Below are positions 39,270 through 49,505 of a stretch of 64,000 nucleotides of DNA, piece by piece. Position 1 is the stretch's first letter, and each line of letters begins with the position of its first letter. The notes beneath the pieces were generated by a model that was not told where the DNA came from, did not search any database, and saw only the letters and a list, made by a program, of their open reading frames with translations. A program made the position numbers and the translations under genes. This stretch comes from Photobacterium profundum (GTDB lineage: Bacteria > Pseudomonadota > Gammaproteobacteria > Enterobacterales > Vibrionaceae): positions 62,001-126,000 of the forward strand of contig NZ_PYOD01000005.1 in assembly GCF_003026285.1 (NCBI RefSeq), given 5' to 3'.

Positions 39270-39998
39270 ATGGAGACCACAACACTTATTTATTGTGCTC
39301 TCGCATTGGCTGCGGGTTGTTTTGTTCAAAGTACTGTCGGTTTTGGAATGGCAATTGTTGCAGCTCCAATTATTTATTTCTTTGAACCTAAATTTGTGCC
39401 AGGCGTAATTACGCTAGTGGGCTTTTTTCTCGCGTTGATTAACATGTGGCAGTATCGTCAAATGTTATCGTTTAAAGGCTTAACCGCAGCATTCGTTGGT
39501 CGAGTACCTGGCACTATTGTTGCTGGTGTTTTGCTGATGTATATTACATCGGAATCCTTGGCGTTAGTACTGGGTATTGGCGTGTTATTAGCCGTTGTTA
39601 TCAGTTTAACGAAAGTGAGTATTCGACCTACGCCAAAAGCGCTTTTTTGGGCCGGTTTTGTGTCTGGTGTTATGGGAACAAGTACCAGTATCGGCGGACC
39701 ACCAATGGCACTAGTATTACAACATGCAGAAGCGGGTAAATTACGCGCAAATCTTGCTGGATATTTTGCGTTTAGCTGTTTGTTATCATTAGTTGCCCTG
39801 TCTGCAACTGGGCATTTTAGTTGGTGGCATTTTAAGTATGGAATGATGTTATTACCTGCGCCATTAATTACTACATGGTTTGCTTACCGAGTTCAGCATT
39901 TAATTAAGGCGGAATGGCTGCGTTATGCCCTTTTGATTTTATGTTCCGTATCTGGTGTGCTGGCTATGTGGCAAGGACTTAGCCCTTTGATGGTATAA
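39270..39998 (+). CDS. TSUP (TauE/SafE) family permease
   Basis: 242 residues, about seven to eight membrane segments. STVGFGMAIVAAP near residue 20 and GFVSGVMGTSTSIGGPPMAL (about 130-150) are typical TSUP repeats. Family members export sulfite, sulfonates or related anions. Substrate not certain. Proximity to cysB is suggestive only. Confidence 0.85.
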   Translation: METTTLIYCALALAAGCFVQSTVGFGMAIVAAPIIYFFEPKFVPGVITLVGFFLALINMWQYRQMLSFKGLTAAFVGRVPGTIVAGVLLMYITSESLALVLGIGVLLAVVISLTKVSIRPTPKALFWAGFVSGVMGTSTSIGGPPMALVLQHAEAGKLRANLAGYFAFSCLLSLVALSATGHFSWWHFKYGMMLLPAPLITTWFAYRVQHLIKAEWLRYALLILCSVSGVLAMWQGLSPLMV

Positions 39999-40041
39999 AG
40001 GAATTTATCCCCAAGCGATTTAAACATGCAGGGTTTGTTAT

Positions 40042-40069
40042 AAAAAAGGTCTCGTTAGAGACCTTTTTT
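40042..40069. terminator. bidirectional intrinsic terminator
   Basis: Stem AAAAAAGGTCTC / GAGACCTTTTTT with GTTA loop between the convergent TSUP and GGDEF-EAL genes. Confidence 0.88.
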
Positions 40070-40079
40070 ATACCGCTAA

Positions 40080-42071
40080 TTATTGTGTATGACAAAGGCT
40101 ATGATTAGGTGATTCTGGGACTTCATTCAGCAGCGCAAACCCAGATTCTTCCAATTGATGAGCAGGCATGGGCTTTGCTAAGTAATAGCCTTGGCAATAA
40201 TCAAAGTTACACATTTGCAAATATTGTAATTGCTCGATTGTTTCTACACCCTCGGCAACGACTTTTAAATCCAATTTTTCACAAATCGCTTTCGTGGCTT
40301 CGATAATTGCGCGGCTTCCTTTGTGGTTTCCTTGCACAAAGCTTTGATCAAGCTTTACTGTGCTAATTGGCAAATCTTGAAGTTGTGACAAAGACGAGTA
40401 ACCAGTGCCAAAATCATCTAGATAGAGTTCTATTCCCAATGCCGCAAGGTCTTCTAAGCATTGTTTTGCATCATCATATTCCTGCAGCATGGTTGATTCT
40501 GTTAACTCAAGCGCTAATTGTGCAGGGTTGATATTATAGCGCAGAATCATTGCTTCAATGGTGGGAGCCAAGCTAGCTTGTAATTGCGCTCGCGATAAGT
40601 TAACACTCATCATGAATGCTTTATCATACTTTTGTTGCCATGCCGCCAGCTGTAAAAAAGCCGTTTTAAATATCCATTTTCCAAGCGGGACGATTTGACC
40701 CGTTTCTTCGGCTAACGGAATAAATTCGGCGGGTGATACTTGGCCTAATTCTTCATCATACCAACGAATTAATGCTTCAAACCCTTTTAACTTTCGTGTT
40801 TTTAAATCAATAATTGGTTGGTAATACAGTTCGAACGCTTCCATTTCTAGAGCGAGTGTTAAGTGATGGCGCAATATCATTTTTCGATATAGTGCTTCAG
40901 CCATATCAGGAGAAAAGTGATGACTACAGTTTCTTCCTCGCAGTTTAGCGCGGTGCATGGCCATATCAGCTTGAGTAACTAATGTTTCTATATTATCTGC
41001 ATCATCAGGGTAGCTAGCGGTACCAATACTACAACCAATCGATAATTCGCCCACTTCTTTTAAGTGAAAGGGCTTATTCAGCTTGGCAATAATATTCTTA
41101 GCAAAGGAAAGTGTGTTCTGAACATTACGGTGTTCGACTTGAATTATGAACTCATCGCCACCGAAACGCGCTAAGAGCCCTTTATGTTGCAGTGTTTCTC
41201 TTAAACGTATTGCTATTGCTTTTAATAACTTATCACCAATAGCATGGCCATAAGTATCATTGATCATTTTAAAACCATCGATATCGAGGAATAATAAGCT
41301 ATACGGCTGTTGTTGATGGTTCGATTCGTTTATCGCATTTGAAATGCCACGGCGGTTTAATAAATCAGTTAAGAAATCATGCTCTGCATTATATTTTGCT
41401 TTCTTTAATTTCTCTTTTTCTGGGCTGATATTTGTGAGATGTAAGAGTAGTTGCTGCTCATCTTTCAACCACTTTCCTTCTACGTCAAACCAAAGGTGAC
41501 TTTGACCCGTCCAACATAGTTTTTTGTTGTGAATCGTACCGTCTATTTTTGCTTTATTGAGCCATGATTCAGCACTACTGATATCGCCAAGGAAGTTTGC
41601 AAGATCGTACAGATATTTACCAAAAGAAAGGGTAAAAGCATTGTTAGCACTGACTAATATTCCTTCCTTATTAAAAAGTAAGGCAAGGTTTGAGCAATCA
41701 GAAAAGGCGAGAGCACGTTGTAATGTTGATTCTTCAGCAATAACTTCGACCAACATTGCTGTACGACCATCGGGTAATTTAATTCCGGAGAATACACATA
41801 ATGCTTTTTTTAAAATTTGTTTTGGTGTGAAATTCCACCAGGTTTTAATGATTTCATCTTTATTAAAACGTAAGCGGTAACCATTTAATGTGGCTTCTAC
41901 TGCTTCAGACATATCGTGAGCAAGATCTCGAGAGGTTAATTCATGTAAGGAATCGGCTTCCCAAAGCGGTAAAGCGCTTAAATTAGCCCAGATGATTGTC
42001 TTATTATCAATATCAAAAACCCAAATAGGGCTCTGAAGGTGATTGAAGGGGAAAAAAGTCTGATTTAACAA
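40080..42071 (-). CDS. PAS-GGDEF-EAL protein (cyclic di-GMP turnover)
   Basis: 663 residues. One or two PAS-like segments (about 12-110 and 125-200), a GGDEF domain with ARFGGDEF at residues 302-308 and an EAL domain with FEALIRWYD around 431-439, plus the later LDDFGTGYSSL and KLDQSFVQG. Both catalytic signatures are intact. No ATG fits the full N-terminus: the start appears to be TTG at 42071 with no good ribosome site, so the exact start is uncertain. It is probably cytoplasmic, as no membrane segment was seen. Confidence 0.9.
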   Translation of the reverse strand: MLNQTFFPFNHLQSPIWVFDIDNKTIIWANLSALPLWEADSLHELTSRDLAHDMSEAVEATLNGYRLRFNKDEIIKTWWNFTPKQILKKALCVFSGIKLPDGRTAMLVEVIAEESTLQRALAFSDCSNLALLFNKEGILVSANNAFTLSFGKYLYDLANFLGDISSAESWLNKAKIDGTIHNKKLCWTGQSHLWFDVEGKWLKDEQQLLLHLTNISPEKEKLKKAKYNAEHDFLTDLLNRRGISNAINESNHQQQPYSLLFLDIDGFKMINDTYGHAIGDKLLKAIAIRLRETLQHKGLLARFGGDEFIIQVEHRNVQNTLSFAKNIIAKLNKPFHLKEVGELSIGCSIGTASYPDDADNIETLVTQADMAMHRAKLRGRNCSHHFSPDMAEALYRKMILRHHLTLALEMEAFELYYQPIIDLKTRKLKGFEALIRWYDEELGQVSPAEFIPLAEETGQIVPLGKWIFKTAFLQLAAWQQKYDKAFMMSVNLSRAQLQASLAPTIEAMILRYNINPAQLALELTESTMLQEYDDAKQCLEDLAALGIELYLDDFGTGYSSLSQLQDLPISTVKLDQSFVQGNHKGSRAIIEATKAICEKLDLKVVAEGVETIEQLQYLQMCNFDYCQGYYLAKPMPAHQLEESGFALLNEVPESPNHSLCHTQ

Positions 42072-42256
42072 CGGTACTATAACATTGATTAGCTCAAATG
42101 ATATCGGCAGGATAGCTTAAAAACTATGTTTTAAATATGAATTTAACAACAAACCGTGATATTACTTCATTTCTATTGTTTGCAAATCATTAAGAGCTTG
42201 ATAAGTGGAAATAAAATTAAGGCAAACTATTTTATTTCCACCTTATGCTATGTTTT

Positions 42257-43246
42257 CTAGTTTAATGCGAGTTTTACTTGAAAACCGAAAAATTGTCGAT
42301 CATAAGGCGCACCTGCATTAAGCGCAAAATTCGCTGCATTTGTGTCACCAAACCATGGGGTGTAACTAAAGCTAACATCTGCATCACCATTCCACATATC
42401 TGTTATCCAATAGTGGATATGACCGACAGGGTTTAAGAAGAATAAGGTAACATCACCAACAGCCTTAGAGCCCATGACCTCACCACCGCGAGCCGTAATC
42501 TCTAGTTCCTTTTGGAACATCAATTCACCGACGGCAGCACCAAATAATGGTGTGACGATAATATCTTGAATAGAGGGTACTTCTGCAAACGCTTCTACCC
42601 CATACTCCCAGAAAAAAGTAGACATGGTTGCGGAGTATAAAAATGACTCCCATTCGTCAAAACCAGAATGACGTGCTGCAGTATAATAAACACCGCCAAA
42701 GTAAGGGTGCATAACATAGTTTAAAACGTGGTCATCTTGGTCCCAAACTGGCCCTTGACTGACGTTATCCCACCACTTGCTACCGAGGTTGCTTAAGTTA
42801 CGATCGTCTTCATCCCAATTGGTGACACTTTCAGGCAGTAAGGTCATTGCAGCGACGGTGGCAAGGCTTAAACCAAAGATGGTGTAAGACTGTTCAAGCA
42901 GGTAATCCCAATCTTTTTCTGATGAAACAGATAAGTACATAGGAATTGTATTTACCGCATTATCTGCAAACAAAGGTGCTTGCTCTGTGTTGCTTTTATC
43001 ATCAGAAGAAGACAAACGGTATGAAGGCTGTGCCCCATATTCTAAAAATATACCCTGATTATCGTAACCTTGATTTTGGAATGACTGATTCATTGTTATG
43101 CCATTACGAGTTGTATCACGCCCAGTAAGAGGGTTTACGTAACTCTGAGTGTCATAACTAAAATTGTTTTTTGCATCATCCCAAGCAAAAACGGGTGAAC
43201 TGAATGTACAACCAAGGATAAGTGAAGATAAAAGTGTATTGCGCAA
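42257..43246 (-). CDS. DUF3943 secreted or outer-membrane protein
   Basis: 329 residues. The signal peptide ends near SSPVFA/WDD. Downstream VLNYVMHPYFGGVYYTAAR and LNPVGHIHYWITDMW match DUF3943-type proteins, which are poorly characterised. The last stretch could be a beta-strand-rich membrane part. Start is TTG at 43246 with GGGG about 8 nt before it. Confidence 0.75.
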   Translation of the reverse strand: MRNTLLSSLILGCTFSSPVFAWDDAKNNFSYDTQSYVNPLTGRDTTRNGITMNQSFQNQGYDNQGIFLEYGAQPSYRLSSSDDKSNTEQAPLFADNAVNTIPMYLSVSSEKDWDYLLEQSYTIFGLSLATVAAMTLLPESVTNWDEDDRNLSNLGSKWWDNVSQGPVWDQDDHVLNYVMHPYFGGVYYTAARHSGFDEWESFLYSATMSTFFWEYGVEAFAEVPSIQDIIVTPLFGAAVGELMFQKELEITARGGEVMGSKAVGDVTLFFLNPVGHIHYWITDMWNGDADVSFSYTPWFGDTNAANFALNAGAPYDRQFFGFQVKLALN

Positions 43247-43477
43247 TTGATGCCCCAGATTTTAAAATATTTGTCCGTTTACTACTGATTTTTGCTTGTT
43301 GGACTAGTGGTTTATTTACATCAAAACAGTTGCTTACACATAAAGGGTAAATGCTAATTGTTAAATATACCGTCAATCCAATGAGTTGTGCGTAAAGGTG
43401 TAGTGCAACGTGTCGTGTGTGAGCGAATTATTACTGAAAACAAGTAAAATTCCTAGTAATAAATAAGGGGGGGAATG

Positions 43478-43508
43478 TGTACAAGCTCTGGGGCTAAGAG
43501 CTTGTACA
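43478..43508. other. perfect 12-bp hairpin, unknown role
   Basis: TGTACAAGCTCT / AGAGCTTGTACA around a 7-base loop, beside a run of seven G (43467-43473). It lies 50 bp after the tyrP-like stop. It lacks a T run in either direction, so it is not a standard terminator. The rest of the 43247-43558 stretch shows no gene. Confidence 0.5.
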
Positions 43509-43558
43509 AGAAGAGATTTTCAATTAATTCAGTGGCTTATTGCATGGTGTTCAAATGC

Positions 43559-44824
43559 TTATCCGACGGAAGGGATGATCCCAATCATTTGTAACAATTG
43601 TGCAGAGATGATGAGTATTCCAATACTTGTCACAGTAATTAATGCCGGTGTGCCCCCACGAACTTGGTAAGTCGCTGTCTTTATTTCTTTATCTGTTGTT
43701 GCCGTATGTGTTTCTTTACCTACTGGTAGAGTGTTTATTTGCTTACGCTGAGCTCGTACCATCGCAACAGGTAGAAAAATCGCCAAAATAACCAGTGCAA
43801 TTGCTGCATAGCCCAAGGCCATAATAAAGCCCTGTGGGTAGAATAGGGCGAAACAAAGAGGTGGAACAAAGGTCACCAGTGCTGTTTGCATACGACCTTT
43901 TACTTGATTATCACGATTTAAAATATCAGAGATAAAATCAAATAAGCCTAAACTCACTCCTAGGAAAGACGTTGCTAAGGCTAGGTCAGCAAATACTGAT
44001 ACAGATTGGCTAACGAGCGGGTTATGTAAAATATTGCTCAGTGTGGCAATAAACGAACCCAGTGTTGTACTTGCCATTAAATCGGGCTGACCAAGCACAC
44101 CTTGACTTGCTACTTGCCATAATATGTAGACCATCAGTGGTGTGGCAGAGCCAATGACCATTATTTTACGTAGTGCTTTAATATCCAAACCGACATAACG
44201 AACAATGGAAGGAATACTACCGTGAAAGCCAAAAGAGGTAAAAATGACGGGCAGTGCTGAAATGATTAATCCTTTTTGGATAGGCATCTCAACTAAATGA
44301 ACACCTTGAACATGTGGCATTAATAGAAAAAGCATAACGGCTAATGCGATAACTTTTAATGTGAACAATATGCGATTAACCATATCGACTGAATGTGTAC
44401 CTATAGATACAACCGTTGCAATAATAACGGTAAATCCAACCGTGCCTACTTGAGGGGCGAGATCCAGTCCCATCCAATTCGTTAACTTGTCATTTAACTG
44501 GCTGCCGCCGCCTGCAATGTATGCTGCACATAATGCGTAAAATAGGAACATCATTGCGAAGCTGGCAATCACTTGACCTTTGCGGCCCAGTAACTGATGT
44601 GCCAGGGTATGCAATGTTGCATTTTTATCGGCATGTTGGTGTACCTCAAGCATTAATAGAGCGGTATAAATCATTAATGCCCAAATACCCACCATCGTTA
44701 ATGTTGCTGCTGTGAACCCCAACCCTGCTGATGCGAGAGGGAGAGCTAGCATTCCCGCCCCGATTGTTGTGCCTGCGATGATCAGCGTACTGCCGAAAGT
44801 TTTACTCATAGTCATTGAAGTCAT
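43559..44824 (-). CDS. tyrP: aromatic amino acid transporter, TyrP-like (HAAAP family)
   Basis: 421 residues, 11 or so membrane segments, N-terminal AGTTIGAGMLALPLASAG. HAAAP carriers include TyrP, Mtr and TnaB. TyrP is preferred because two TyrR-type boxes lie upstream (44843-44860 and 45031-45048). The long hydrophilic loop (about 355-385) is Lys/Thr-rich. Start could also be 44815. Substrate choice is inference. Confidence 0.75.
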   Translation of the reverse strand: MTSMTMSKTFGSTLIIAGTTIGAGMLALPLASAGLGFTAATLTMVGIWALMIYTALLMLEVHQHADKNATLHTLAHQLLGRKGQVIASFAMMFLFYALCAAYIAGGGSQLNDKLTNWMGLDLAPQVGTVGFTVIIATVVSIGTHSVDMVNRILFTLKVIALAVMLFLLMPHVQGVHLVEMPIQKGLIISALPVIFTSFGFHGSIPSIVRYVGLDIKALRKIMVIGSATPLMVYILWQVASQGVLGQPDLMASTTLGSFIATLSNILHNPLVSQSVSVFADLALATSFLGVSLGLFDFISDILNRDNQVKGRMQTALVTFVPPLCFALFYPQGFIMALGYAAIALVILAIFLPVAMVRAQRKQINTLPVGKETHTATTDKEIKTATYQVRGGTPALITVTSIGILIISAQLLQMIGIIPSVG

Positions 44825-44842
44825 TGTTCCCAGTTAAATTTG

Positions 44843-44860
44843 TGTTCATAAAACTTTACA
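44843..44860. promoter_or_regulatory. weak TyrR box candidate
   Basis: TGTTCATAAAACTTTACA, with the key G and C of the TyrR consensus and one perfect half (TTTACA). It lies 19 bp before the transporter start. Confidence 0.45.
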
Positions 44861-45030
44861 CTTAATCACGCTATTGTGGTTATCGATAGTCAGTGTCGTA
44901 ATGAAAGGTATTCACGTTTTTTATTCATTATTCAGTAGTAATGTATAGGTGTAAGGCAGTTGACCTAGTCTATATGCTGGCTAGTACCTTAATGCTAGTT
45001 TTCTTTACTGTCAACTTTTGATGGTTTTGA

Positions 45031-45048
45031 TGTAAATGTAAGTTTACA
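45031..45048. promoter_or_regulatory. perfect TyrR box
   Basis: TGTAAATGTAAGTTTACA matches TGTAAA-N6-TTTACA exactly. It lies about 207 bp upstream of the transporter start, in the region shared with cinA. It is the strong TyrR-type site of the pair. Confidence 0.7.
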
Positions 45049-45135
45049 TGTTGGTGGGTTGATATCTGCGATAAGAAAGACTGAATTGATGGAGAAGAGT
45101 AACGCATTGATCTCTACTGCTTTAATCAGAGAACA

Positions 45136-45176
45136 AATTCTCGCTGAAACGTGCATCTTAAGGTAACTTGGGTATA
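45136..45176. repeat. half copy of dispersed TATACCC-ended repeat
   Basis: AATTCTCGCTGAA followed by TGCATCTTAAGG and ending TTGGGTATA, the inverted equivalent of the left end of the 61201-61568 element. No matching opposite end was found nearby. Confidence 0.55.
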
Positions 45177-45209
45177 CAAATCGGATGACATACAAAGATG
45201 AGGGAAGCC

Positions 45210-46433
45210 ATGTTACAAGTTGCGATGATTAGCACCGGAGAAGAAGTGTTACACGGTGATATTGTGGATACTAATGCTGCGTGGCTATCACGTCTATTTT
45301 TTGAGCGTGGTTTAGCGTTATCTAGACGTACAACTGTCGGCGATCAACTTGAAGGTTTAGCGGCTGAAATTGAGCATTGTAGCCTAACCTCTGATGTGGT
45401 TATCGTGAATGGTGGTCTTGGGCCAACAAGTGACGACTTAACGGCTCAAGCTGCTGCGATTGCGGCTGATGTGGGTTTAGAGCAATCTGACTACTGGGTT
45501 GAACAGATGCATGAAAAGTATCAAAAGCTCAATCTTGTTATGCCCCAATCTAATTTGAAGCAGGCAATGTTACCCGAAGGTGCCGAGTTACTTGAAAATC
45601 CGATAGGTACAGCTTGTGGGTTTGCGATGAAATTAAACCGCGCTTGGATCTTTTTTACGCCTGGTGTGCCAAGTGAATTTAAAAAAATGGCGCAAGAGCA
45701 AATCTTAACGCGCTTAAAAGCCACATATACTGAAACGGAAAAGTTGGATTGCCATCGTTTTTATACCTTTGGTTTATCTGAGTCAGGTATTGGCGATACT
45801 TTAGCGTCTGTTTCGCTGCCGAAAGGGTATGAGTTGGGTTACCGTTCGTCGTTGCCGTTTATTGAAGTGAAGCTGTTTGCACCAGCTGCAGATACCAATG
45901 CACTTGCTTTCCAGCAACAGATGATTGATTTACTCGGTGAGAATGTCGTGAGTATTGGTCAGACACTTCCTGAGCATGTCGGCGCGCAATTGGTAGCGAA
46001 ACAACTGACACTCGCTTTGGCGGAGCAATGCTCTGGGGGATGGTTGATGAATTGGCTGCAAGATTATCCCGATGCGAAAGCGCAATTACGTCAAGGGTGG
46101 ATGTTAGGGACGGTAGAGGCGGCAGAGTTAGCCGCTTCAGATCAATTGGAGTCGGCATTGGCGATGGCAACTGCCACCCGTGAAAAAACAACATCAGATA
46201 TCGCGCTGGTTTCAGGGCCAATTTATGATGGAAAAGTGGCTGTTGCGATGGCGACCCCCGACGGTGATTGGGCACAAGTTATTTCAACTAAACGACAATA
46301 TGGCTCACGAGATATGCGTAGCTTGATCGCAACGGTGATGTTAGACATGTTACGCCGTTGGTTGGATGATCAGCCTGTGATGGGGCAATTCAGCTCTCTG
46401 AATCGCGAAAGTGAGATATTCTTAACGAGCTGA
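45210..46433 (+). CDS. cinA: CinA-like protein with altered C-terminal domain
   Basis: About 407 residues. The N-terminal MoaB/CinA domain has STGEEVLHGDIVDTNA and NGGLGPTSDDLT. In the C-terminal PncC-type domain the usual AESCTGG nucleophile motif reads AEQCSGG, so the catalytic Ser is Gln. It is therefore a candidate inactive amidase, as in the YfaY-type CinA relatives. The ATG at 45210 is preceded by GAGGG. An in-frame ATG lies at 45198. Confidence 0.8.
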   Translation: MLQVAMISTGEEVLHGDIVDTNAAWLSRLFFERGLALSRRTTVGDQLEGLAAEIEHCSLTSDVVIVNGGLGPTSDDLTAQAAAIAADVGLEQSDYWVEQMHEKYQKLNLVMPQSNLKQAMLPEGAELLENPIGTACGFAMKLNRAWIFFTPGVPSEFKKMAQEQILTRLKATYTETEKLDCHRFYTFGLSESGIGDTLASVSLPKGYELGYRSSLPFIEVKLFAPAADTNALAFQQQMIDLLGENVVSIGQTLPEHVGAQLVAKQLTLALAEQCSGGWLMNWLQDYPDAKAQLRQGWMLGTVEAAELAASDQLESALAMATATREKTTSDIALVSGPIYDGKVAVAMATPDGDWAQVISTKRQYGSRDMRSLIATVMLDMLRRWLDDQPVMGQFSSLNRESEIFLTS

Positions 46434-46485
46434 TTTCATGCAGGGAGCACGTCTGCTAACAACGCCGACAGGATGATGAGATAGC

Positions 46486-46518
46486 AAAAGAAAGTGCAGT
46501 TAGTCTGCACTTTCTTTT
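46486..46518. terminator. bidirectional intrinsic terminator between cinA and asrC
   Basis: Stem AAAAGAAAGTGCAG / CTGCACTTTCTTTT with a short loop between convergent genes. Confidence 0.88.
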
Positions 46519-46530
46519 TGTGGTCAGTGC

Positions 46531-47538
46531 CTAGGCTGGTTTTACGTGAATATTCGCAACATATTCATCTTCTGCCCAATACAGGCGCTCTGCCACATGC
46601 GCTTCTTCGTTGAGTGTAACGTCGCGTAAGACTCGATCTTTGAAGGCGTGATAACCCGCTTTATCAATTAAGTGACCCATATGCATGTACACTGGTGTCC
46701 CTGCTAAAATCTCTTTCTCGAAGGCAAACAAGTTGTTCAAGACTTGATGAATAACGTCTTCTGTTACCCAGTTTAAAAATAATTTGCCGACGCGCGGTGT
46801 GCGCTTTGATGTTCGTCCGCCCAGTTTCACCATGTACAACTGTTTGGGGTTACGTTGCCATGCCAAGGTTGGGCAGGCGAGTACACATTCTCCGCAGCCG
46901 ATGCATTTGCTGACTTCTTTGGTTGCTTTACCATGTTTGATCGACAAGCAATTCGCTGCATGCTGTGAACAGACTTTTACGCAGGCTCCACAACCTATAC
47001 AGCGTTCTGATTTGAAGTCTATTTGCGCGATCCCCAGAATACCAAAGTCAGCCATGTTTGCTTTGGCGCAATCGTTGGGACAGCCTGCTAACACCAGTTT
47101 GAGATGATAAGGCTGCGGGTAAACATGGTGCTCTAAGCGCTGTGCTAATCCCGTGGTATCGGTATTGGCTTTTTGGCAAATTTGACTACCTTGGCATGCA
47201 ACAATATTACGTCCACCAATAGTCTGGTAACCCGCTTTGGTATCTTCGACATCAATGCCGCAGGTGGCAACAGTGATGTCTTCAATAAACGGCGCAAGGG
47301 CTTTATTTACTGCAGGTATATCTTGGTACTTAATGCCAGGCATAGCTAGTTTTTGACGAGTGGTGAGGTGAATGACACCATTACCAAAGGTCTCGGCAAT
47401 ATGCTGGGCAGTAGACAGTAAATAGGCTGGCATGATACCACCGGGAATACGCACGCTGATCATGCATTCTCCCCGTACTTTTGATAGGCGATAATCCCCA
47501 TTGGCACGGGTTTTAATAATATCGACATCGAGACTCAT
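46531..47538 (-). CDS. asrC: anaerobic sulfite reductase subunit C
   Basis: 335 residues. The sirohaem-[4Fe-4S] ligands appear as CQGSQIC (115-121) and CPNDC (153-157). Two ferredoxin clusters follow (CIGCGACVKVC about 180-190 and CIGCGECVLAC about 212-222). It is the catalytic subunit reducing sulfite to sulfide. Confidence 0.94.
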   Translation of the reverse strand: MSLDVDIIKTRANGDYRLSKVRGECMISVRIPGGIMPAYLLSTAQHIAETFGNGVIHLTTRQKLAMPGIKYQDIPAVNKALAPFIEDITVATCGIDVEDTKAGYQTIGGRNIVACQGSQICQKANTDTTGLAQRLEHHVYPQPYHLKLVLAGCPNDCAKANMADFGILGIAQIDFKSERCIGCGACVKVCSQHAANCLSIKHGKATKEVSKCIGCGECVLACPTLAWQRNPKQLYMVKLGGRTSKRTPRVGKLFLNWVTEDVIHQVLNNLFAFEKEILAGTPVYMHMGHLIDKAGYHAFKDRVLRDVTLNEEAHVAERLYWAEDEYVANIHVKPA

Positions 47539-47548
47539 GATGTTTTCC

Positions 47549-48424
47549 TTAATCTATCAATTGTTGGGTCTGATCAAAGCGGAACACAGGGCCATCTAAA
47601 CAGACGTACTTATCACCCATGCGGCAGTGTCCACATTTGCCAACAGCGCAAGCCATACGGCGTTCATAATCGACCCAAATTTGTGACTGAGCTAGACCTT
47701 TCTCAAGGAACGCAGCAACCACAAACTTGATCATTATTGGTGGTCCTACGACGACAACTTGGAGTGTGTCGGGCTGCGAGAGATCAAGCTCATCAATGTA
47801 TTCTGTAACCCGACCAATCCGAAAATTATCGGTAGTTTCCCCTTCGTCTAGCGTGGTAATGAGGTTGTGCGTGTTACGCCATAAATGCATGTCATTGCGA
47901 TACAAGACAGCCTGTTCATTCTTAAACCCTAAAATCATATCGAGTTGACTAATTTGTTCAGGGTGATGGCAAAAATGCGATATCAAGCCTTTGACTGGGG
48001 CGACACCTGTACCACCTGCAACAATTACTAGATGTTTATTCTGGAACGCCTCCATCGGGTAGCCATTCCCATGAACACCGCGCATCCAAACATTATCTCC
48101 GGCTTGTAACTCAAACAACTTTTCGGTGACGAGGCCCACTTTGCGGATCAATAAATCGATATAGTCATCGCCGTAATCTGATACGGAAATAGGGGCCTCT
48201 CCTACCATGGGTAAAGAGACTTCTACGAATTGACCGAAATGAGTATCAAAGTCTTTACTGACGCGAAAATTCCATTCCAGTTCAGTATGCTTTTCAATTG
48301 CCAAAATCTTGTATGCTTTTGGCAATAAGCGATTTTCCGGTTGTTGCTGTTGATGAATCTCTGATTGCGGTGCGGTCTCGCAACGACACCCTGTGTGCTG
48401 TACATCATGTGTATGACTAGACAT
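47549..48424 (-). CDS. asrB: anaerobic sulfite reductase subunit B
   Basis: 291 residues. A ferredoxin-NADP reductase-like FAD/NAD(P) module: [14 protein letters not shown], and a C-terminal [2Fe-2S]-type [12 protein letters not shown]. The N-terminal extension (about 1-25) is His/Gln-rich. It passes electrons from NAD(P)H to AsrA/AsrC. The start overlaps the asrA stop by 8 nt. Confidence 0.93.
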   Translation of the reverse strand: MSSHTHDVQHTGCRCETAPQSEIHQQQQPENRLLPKAYKILAIEKHTELEWNFRVSKDFDTHFGQFVEVSLPMVGEAPISVSDYGDDYIDLLIRKVGLVTEKLFELQAGDNVWMRGVHGNGYPMEAFQNKHLVIVAGGTGVAPVKGLISHFCHHPEQISQLDMILGFKNEQAVLYRNDMHLWRNTHNLITTLDEGETTDNFRIGRVTEYIDELDLSQPDTLQVVVVGPPIMIKFVVAAFLEKGLAQSQIWVDYERRMACAVGKCGHCRMGDKYVCLDGPVFRFDQTQQLID

Positions 48425-49505
48425 GAGTGACCTCTATCTTTTGGTGGGTGGAAAATGCATGTTCGACTTCGTCATTGAGATGTTGTTCAACAATATCGGT
48501 CATACGATTGATGATGTTGGTGAACGAGATATAGTGTGGGCAGCGATCATCACAACGGCCGCAACCGACACACATGTGATCATGACCTTGTCGGGCTTTG
48601 TAATCATTTACCTTATGCAAGGCTCGGTATCGTAGGCGCTCACCCGTTTTATCTCGAAAGCTGTGCCCTCCAGCCATATCGGCAAAGCCGTTGGTCATAC
48701 AACTGGCTTGCTGTCGTCTGCGTTCTCCCACTTTATGGTTTTCGTCATAGGCAACGTCAAACATGTTGTAGCAACTGCATGTTGGGCAAGATGTAGTACA
48801 GCGACCACAGCCAATACAGCGGCTGTCATATTCACTCCATACTGGATGCTTATGTAGTATTTGACGGATAAGATTGGGATCGTTGCATACTTGATCCGGA
48901 GTTCTGACTTTTGTGGGGTTGGATTGAACAAATTGTGGGGTGAATTCGATTTCTTTGCCTGCGTTGTTTAAGTAATTTTGTAGTTCAGGATCTTTGGCCA
49001 TGAAAGCCACGCCGTTGGCATCGAAGCGAGCAGCAGCATCATAGTTATCTGTTGTATTGCTGTTCATCGACACACAAAAACAATTTTCAAAACTTTGTGC
49101 GCATTCTATTAATACTAACTTTAGCTGTTGGCGTAATCGGCGATAATAAATATCTTCATTATTGCCGTTATTTAAATACATGTGATCAAGACGCTTAAGG
49201 GCATTAATATCACAAGCCCTAAGAAATATAAGGGTTGGGCGTGCTTCTATTTTTGACTCTCGTAATTCGTCACCATTAAAGTGAAAGAGCGTCTGGGTTA
49301 TAGGTGTTACTGCTTCTTTGGGTGAAAAGTGGGATTTTTCTTGCCACACTATATCACTGGCTTGGGTTACCGATAAATATGTTAAATTATCGGTACCTGC
49401 AAAACGCCCCCCTTTATTCTCATACCCTGGGGCGAGAATGTTATAATGAGGTAATAATGTCTGAATAACCTGATTCAGCTCTGTATGGGTTAAATAGGTA
49501 GCCAT
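48417..49505 (-). CDS. asrA: anaerobic sulfite reductase subunit A
   Basis: About 362 residues. Two Cys clusters for [4Fe-4S] centres, [11 protein letters not shown] (230-240) and [11 protein letters not shown] (312-322). The start is ATG at 49505, which shares one base with the cobA stop (TAATG). A GTG six bases earlier is less likely. Electron-transfer subunit between AsrB and AsrC. Confidence 0.94.
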   Translation of the reverse strand: MATYLTHTELNQVIQTLLPHYNILAPGYENKGGRFAGTDNLTYLSVTQASDIVWQEKSHFSPKEAVTPITQTLFHFNGDELRESKIEARPTLIFLRACDINALKRLDHMYLNNGNNEDIYYRRLRQQLKLVLIECAQSFENCFCVSMNSNTTDNYDAAARFDANGVAFMAKDPELQNYLNNAGKEIEFTPQFVQSNPTKVRTPDQVCNDPNLIRQILHKHPVWSEYDSRCIGCGRCTTSCPTCSCYNMFDVAYDENHKVGERRRQQASCMTNGFADMAGGHSFRDKTGERLRYRALHKVNDYKARQGHDHMCVGCGRCDDRCPHYISFTNIINRMTDIVEQHLNDEVEHAFSTHQKIEVTHV

